Of a stretch of 64,000 nucleotides of DNA, positions 60,310 to 64,000 are shown piece after piece (position 1 is the first letter of the stretch; each line of letters opens with the position of its first letter). Under the pieces are notes generated by a model, which was not told the origin of the DNA, searched no databases, and saw only the letters and a list, made by a program, of their open reading frames with translations. The stretch covers positions 124,001 to 188,000 of the forward strand of contig NZ_FNNC01000007.1 in assembly GCF_900106595.1 (NCBI RefSeq), written 5' to 3'. The DNA comes from Marinococcus luteus (GTDB lineage: Bacteria > Bacillota > Bacilli > Bacillales > Marinococcaceae). The translations under genes were made by a program, and so were the position numbers.

Positions 60310-60528
60310 TCAGGAAGCTTTTACTTTTCGGGCAGTCGTCGTCCAGGCCCCTCTGGAAGGGCTGCTGACCAATTCATTGTATTCGAGCACATTCAAGTCA
60401 CGCTGAATAGTGCGCTGTGTAATTCCGAATTCGTCAACCAATTCCCCGGTGGTCACCGTTCCTCTCTTTTTAATATAGAGATAGATAGACTTAATACGGG
60501 TTATCATTCGGTCGGTGGACGTTCTCAA
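60310..60528 (-). CDS. ytzE: Small DeoR-type HTH regulator (YtzE-like)
   Basis: A 72-residue protein that is only a DeoR-type winged helix-turn-helix: IYLYIKKRGTVTTGELVDEF then ITQRTIQRDLNVLEYNELV. The last residues (SPSRGAWTTTARKVKAS) match the small YtzE family of Bacillus. It lacks the sugar-sensing domain of full DeoR proteins. The start is TTG at 60528, with AAGGAG 7 bases upstream. Convergent with the FGGY kinase gene. Target unknown. Confidence 0.8.
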   Translation of the reverse strand: MRTSTDRMITRIKSIYLYIKKRGTVTTGELVDEFGITQRTIQRDLNVLEYNELVSSPSRGAWTTTARKVKAS

Positions 60529-60956
60529 AAAACCACTCCTTAGCCAATGAATTTATGGCACTTGAAGACATGCCCGGGACTGCGCACGTAAGTAGGAATT
60601 ATATTTGATGGCTTCGACTGTTTCTGCGTCAGCTGCTCTGTAAAACTTTCTGAAAAGAAACTCAGCAGCATGTAGGATGAGAGTATTCAAAATATTTTGT
60701 AAGCGTCCCTGTAATTAATAGTTTATACTATTTATTTATATATCGCAAAATTTTTGTCGGAAAACTGTGCCATTCATCTGCGAATGAAAATAAAACACGA
60801 ATGAAATTCCAGTTATAATGAAAAAATGTATGTTATTATGCTTCAAAAAGCAGAAGGTTCGATGAAACCACCTTCCTTATTTAACAGAAAGACAAATGTA
60901 AAAATTATGTAAAAAAAGACGCCTTTTTGTGTAAAGGCGCCTTTAGGAAAGGTTTT
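60529..60956. other. Intergenic region between ytzE and cysK
   Basis: No supported gene in about 430 bases. A 28-codon frame at 60826 has no ribosome binding site. It must hold the ytzE promoter (minus strand) and the cysK terminator (60911-60943). The middle is AT-rich, with two copies of CGAATGAAA 18 bases apart near 60781-60806 of unclear meaning. Confidence 0.4.
60911..60943 (-). terminator. Terminator of cysK
   Basis: GGCGCCTTT...AAAGGCGTC on the minus strand followed by a seven-T run. Confidence 0.8.
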
Positions 60957-61892
60957 TTAGTCGTCGAACCGGAAAAGATCGGTGGATAAATACCGTTCGC
61001 CGGTATCGCAGGCAATGGCCACGACAACCTGATCCGGTGACATCTGTTTGGCTGTTTCCATGGCAGCAAAGCAGGAAGCACCGGAAGAGGGCCCGACCAA
61101 AATACCTTCCTGACCGGCGAGAGCTCTTGTAGTTTTATAGGCATCTTCATCGGTAATTTTGTAAATATGGTCGTATATATCCTGATTCAAAATTGGCGGT
61201 ATAAACCCGGGACTGGTGCCGACGAGCTTATGGGGTCCGGGTTTTCCGCCGGAAAGAACCGGGGAGCCAAACGGTTCCACGACGTGAATTTGAATTTCTG
61301 GGTACAGTTCTTTTAATTTTTCACCGGTTCCTGTTACAGTGCCTCCAGTTCCGGACGCGGCAACGAAACCAGCCAGCGGTTTACCGATTTCTTTCATCGC
61401 TTCTTCAATTTCAAGTGCCGTGCTTTCCCGGTGCGCATCGGAGTTGGCTTCGTTTTCAAACTGCATAGGCATGAAGCTGTCAGCAATTGTCGCTACAAGT
61501 TCATGGGCCCGGGAAATGGCGCCAGGCATTTTCTTATCCCCAGGTGTGAGTTCTACTTCTGCCCCGTAAGCCTTCAATAGGTTAATCCTTTCCTGGGACA
61601 TCGTGTCCGGCATAACCAGTATCGCCCGGTAGCCCCGCGCAGCGGCGTTCATAGCGAGGCCAATACCAGTGTTTCCTGAAGTCGGTTCTATAATAGTAGT
61701 ATTTTCGTTGATTTTTCCTTCTGCTTCGGCCTGCTTCAGCATATTTTTTGCGGCCCGGTCTTTAACGCTGCCACTGGGATTTTGAAATTCAAGCTTCAAG
61801 TATACGTCCGCTCCTCCGGCTTCCGGAAGACGGTTTAATTTAACTAAAGGCGTATCGCCAACTAGTTCTGACATATTATTTGCTACACGCAT
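60957..61892 (-). CDS. cysK: Cysteine synthase A (O-acetylserine sulfhydrylase)
   Basis: A 311-residue PLP enzyme. The PLP lysine is K44 in NPSGSVKDRAAKNM; PTSGNTGIGLAMNA is the substrate loop and VGPSSGAS a phosphate-binding part. It makes cysteine from O-acetylserine and sulfide. The ATG at 61892 (MRVANNMSELVGDTPLVKL) fits family length; an in-frame ATG at 61919 precedes it. Monocistronic. Confidence 0.95.
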   Translation of the reverse strand: MRVANNMSELVGDTPLVKLNRLPEAGGADVYLKLEFQNPSGSVKDRAAKNMLKQAEAEGKINENTTIIEPTSGNTGIGLAMNAAARGYRAILVMPDTMSQERINLLKAYGAEVELTPGDKKMPGAISRAHELVATIADSFMPMQFENEANSDAHRESTALEIEEAMKEIGKPLAGFVAASGTGGTVTGTGEKLKELYPEIQIHVVEPFGSPVLSGGKPGPHKLVGTSPGFIPPILNQDIYDHIYKITDEDAYKTTRALAGQEGILVGPSSGASCFAAMETAKQMSPDQVVVAIACDTGERYLSTDLFRFDD

Positions 61893-61995
61893 GATTGTTA
61901 CACATCCTTTTTCTATCATTCATTCGTATATTCTAACACATTTACAGCGCTTGTTCGTTTATAACAGCTTTAAGGTAAGGAAAGGAGAGGAAACA

Positions 61996-62538
61996 GTGGA
62001 TAATCATTATTTTCTTGCTCTGCCGGTTCCAAAAGAGGCGAGGTCTGCCTGGGCAGATTGGGTTTCAAAGGTGAAAAATGATCTTCCTTTTAAACAGTGG
62101 GTGCACCCGCAGGATTTTCATATTACGCTCCACTTTTTTGGAAAGCTTTCTCCGGAACAGATGGATACTATCAAAAAAAGGATGAGTGAAGTGAAATTAA
62201 CGTATCAGCCCAGGCTCCGACTCGATGGTGTGGGCTCCTTCGGTCCAAAAGGACGGGAGAGCGTTCTGTATACAAGAGTGCACGCAGAAGAGGGCCTGTT
62301 TTCTTTATATGAAGAATGGAAAGCCCAATTGAATGATTTGGGAATGAAGACCGAGCAGCGCCCGTACCGCCCTCATATGACCCTGGCAAAAAAGCGGGTA
62401 AAAGAGCGTGAGTTCGCATGGCCTGCCGTGCCGCTTCCGGAAGCAATATTTTTTCAGGCCGCTCATCTGCATCTTTATCGCATTCATCCAGGACGGGGTG
62501 TAAAATATGAAACAGTACATTGGACGGAATTGACTTAG
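61996..62538 (+). CDS. thpR: RNA 2',3'-cyclic phosphodiesterase (ThpR/LigT)
   Basis: A 180-residue 2H-phosphoesterase with two HxTx motifs, HITLHF near residue 43 and HMTLAK near residue 127. The family opens 2',3'-cyclic phosphates or ligates tRNA halves in vitro. The start is GTG at 61996 with AGGAGAGG upstream. It lies 16 bases before the lrgA-type gene and may be co-transcribed. Confidence 0.92.
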   Translation: MDNHYFLALPVPKEARSAWADWVSKVKNDLPFKQWVHPQDFHITLHFFGKLSPEQMDTIKKRMSEVKLTYQPRLRLDGVGSFGPKGRESVLYTRVHAEEGLFSLYEEWKAQLNDLGMKTEQRPYRPHMTLAKKRVKEREFAWPAVPLPEAIFFQAAHLHLYRIHPGRGVKYETVHWTELT

Positions 62539-62554
62539 TAAAAGAGGGGAAGAT

Positions 62555-62923
62555 ATGCGGTTAGTTAGAATTGTCATCCACATAGTAGTTTTGTATGTAT
62601 TTTACTGGGCAGGCACCTGGATCCAGGATGTGCTGCAGCTTCCGGTCCCGGGGAGTATTATTGGTATGCTGCTTTTGCTTGCGGTTTTTGTTTTTACGGC
62701 GGCGACTCCAAAATGGCTTCAGGATGGATCCGGGCTGCTGCTTGGAAATATGCCGCTGCTGTTTTTACCGGTAACTGCCGGACTGGTAGTTCATGGAGAA
62801 CTTTTTTCACTGCTTGGAGCCGGGCTGATAACCGCTGTATTTATCAGTACACTTCTTGTGATGGGAACAGGCTCATGGGTAACTCAGTACTTGTTGAAAA
62901 GAGGAGAGAGGTATCGTGAATGA
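62555..62923 (+). CDS. lrgA: CidA/LrgA family holin-like protein
   Basis: A 122-residue protein with four membrane helices. FYWAGTWIQDVLQLPVPGSI is the usual LrgA/CidA opening segment, with PGSIIGMLLLL the conserved core. Members form membrane pores or export small metabolites such as pyruvate and affect murein hydrolase activity. Its stop overlaps the lrgB start by 8 bases. Confidence 0.88.
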   Translation: MRLVRIVIHIVVLYVFYWAGTWIQDVLQLPVPGSIIGMLLLLAVFVFTAATPKWLQDGSGLLLGNMPLLFLPVTAGLVVHGELFSLLGAGLITAVFISTLLVMGTGSWVTQYLLKRGERYRE

Positions 62924-63605
62924 ATGGTGGACAACAGCAGCAGCCATTGCTGGAACGTTAGCAGTATACACTGCTTCCAAAAGGACGTACCGGTGGTTTC
63001 CTATTCCTCTAATGCTTCCAATCGTTACCGGCACCATTGTTATCATATTATTTTTATTGGTTTCCAGAATTCCGTACAACGTCTATATGAACGGCGGCCA
63101 GTGGATAGAATCACTGCTTGGGCCGGCAGTGGTGGCGCTTGCCTGTCCGCTTTATGAACAGCGGCATCTGTTAAAACGGTATCTGCTTCCAATTCTCAGT
63201 GGCATTGGGACGGGAGCCGTTATAGGTATTGTTTCCGGACTTGTGTTTACAGCGGCAACTGGGGCGTCCAGAGAATGGGCGGCCGCGGTCCTGCCTAAAT
63301 CGGTAACGACACCGGTAGCAATGGATATCACAACGACACTCGGTGGCGATGCCCCTTTAGCGGCAATGTTTGTTATGGTGGCAGGTATTGGCGGGGTCGT
63401 GGTTCATGCCAGGGTAATGAACGTGGTTGGCGTGACTGACCCGGTTGCAAAGGGCATCGGTATGGGCAGCGCAGCTCATGCAATAGGAACCGCCAAGTCG
63501 CTTGAAAACAGTGAGACGGAAGGAGCTGTCAGTTCGGTAGCTATGACAGTCAGTGCTGTTATTGTTGCCTTTTTGGCTCCGCTGGCAGGGAATTTATTCC
63601 TTTAA
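62916..63605 (+). CDS. lrgB: LrgB/CidB family protein
   Basis: A 229-residue protein with about six helices. LPKSVTTPVAMDITTTLGG and GIGMGSAAHAIGTAKSLENS are the LrgB signatures. It works with the LrgA-type partner. GTG start at 62916 with GAGAGG upstream, overlapping the upstream gene. No LytSR-like or LysR regulator is adjacent. Confidence 0.92.
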   Translation: MNEWWTTAAAIAGTLAVYTASKRTYRWFPIPLMLPIVTGTIVIILFLLVSRIPYNVYMNGGQWIESLLGPAVVALACPLYEQRHLLKRYLLPILSGIGTGAVIGIVSGLVFTAATGASREWAAAVLPKSVTTPVAMDITTTLGGDAPLAAMFVMVAGIGGVVVHARVMNVVGVTDPVAKGIGMGSAAHAIGTAKSLENSETEGAVSSVAMTVSAVIVAFLAPLAGNLFL

Positions 63606-63712
63606 CATGAATAATGCGCAGACAATGACGATATTATAATAAAAACGGAGTTCCGCAGCTTCTTGGCGCAGACGCTGTGAAATTGCTGTGATGGGGAAGA
63701 AGGGAGAGTTGA

Positions 63713-63985
63713 ATGGCTCAATTAATAAAAATGAAAGATTACGCTTCGCGTTATGAACAGGATTTTCTTCATCAAAACGCAGAATTTTTATCTGTCAAGC
63801 AGGCATACTGGCAACGAATGAAAACAGATTGGATGATTGCAAACAAATCGGGTCCGAAGGCACCGGAGGATGAAACGCTCGAGAAAAACAGCCGGATGGG
63901 AAAAGCAGTAAACCGGTTAAAGTGGTGGAAGCATGAAGATGAAGAAGAGGTGGAAATACACGAGAGCGATGCCTATTTATTTTAA
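63713..63985 (+). CDS. Hypothetical protein (90 residues)
   Basis: A 90-residue soluble protein with aromatic, charged helices (MAQLIKMKDYASRYEQDFLH, then EFLSVKQAYWQRMKTDWMIA) and an acidic tail. The opening MAQLIK..DY.SRYEQD resembles the start of several Bacillaceae proteins of unknown function, some with NERD domains, but no such domain fits in this length. AGGGAGAG 6-7 bases before the ATG supports expression. Complete within the window. Confidence 0.6.
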   Translation: MAQLIKMKDYASRYEQDFLHQNAEFLSVKQAYWQRMKTDWMIANKSGPKAPEDETLEKNSRMGKAVNRLKWWKHEDEEEVEIHESDAYLF

Positions 63986-64000
63986 GGTTTGTCAGTCCGG

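Noticed and set aside
1-64000. tRNA, rRNA, insertion sequences, prophage or CRISPR arrays
   Set aside because: I found no transposase or integrase genes, no phage genes, no regularly spaced repeats and no recognisable stable RNA genes; a covariance-model scan was not possible here.

Overview
The window is chromosomal DNA of a Gram-positive, low-to-mid G+C member of the Bacillaceae. The evidence is strong AGGAGG-type ribosome binding sites, many TTG/GTG starts, rho-independent terminators after most genes, and a right half that keeps a Bacillus-like gene set (ytoA-ytpA-ytpB, ytiB, ytqB, ytqA, leuS, ytfP, ytgP, ytzG, ytzE, cysK). A BCCT-family transporter, several very acidic proteins and many membrane proteins fit a halotolerant or haloalkaliphilic lifestyle, but that is inference. 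I saw no rRNA, tRNA, CRISPR array, insertion sequence or prophage.

Layout. 1-8 kb: a small winged-helix protein, three small membrane genes (DUF2512, DUF2243, CtaG-like), an FAD/Rieske oxidoreductase, class I aldolase, formamidase plus its zinc-ribbon partner, and a sulfotransferase. 8-18.2 kb: a GAF/LuxR regulator followed by a complete monoderm Tad (tight adherence, type IVc pilus) locus: DUF192 protein, Flp pilin, prepilin peptidase, TadE, TadG, CpaB with an SH3b tail, TadZ, TadA, TadB and TadC. An internal terminator behind flp separates the pilin from the machinery. Just after the locus lies the C-terminal stump of an uppP gene. 18.4-27.3 kb: a CorC-type CBS protein, then a PTS operon (PRD regulator with a perfect cre site upstream, IIA, IIB, IIC, two zinc dehydrogenases and an unrecognised 55-residue membrane protein). 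27.3-42.8 kb: divergent tandem-USP genes, BCCT transporter, VOC protein, esterase, an acidic protein with a duplicated SAP-like module, iron alcohol dehydrogenase, FNT channel, BrnQ, EamA transporter, and a YeiH exporter divergent from its LysR regulator.

42.9-45 kb holds the most interesting part. First comes a FusB-type EF-G-binding protein whose start codon directly abuts the stop of a 28-codon leader ORF, the arrangement expected for translational attenuation. Next to it is a PlcR-like HTH/TPR regulator, divergent from an unannotated 41-codon gene for a secreted peptide ending DIPHQY. That ending resembles the DLPFEF/Y end of the PapR pheromone of the Bacillus cereus group. I read this as a PlcR-PapR-like peptide quorum-sensing pair with an unusual divergent arrangement.

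45-64 kb: housekeeping genes, namely tetraprenyl-beta-curcumene synthase, carbonic anhydrases, a radical SAM/methyltransferase pair, leuS with a structured leader that lacks a canonical T-box, a MurJ-type flippase beside an FtsW-type SEDS protein, an RsuA pseudouridine synthase, an FGGY kinase, cysK, thpR and an lrgAB pair.
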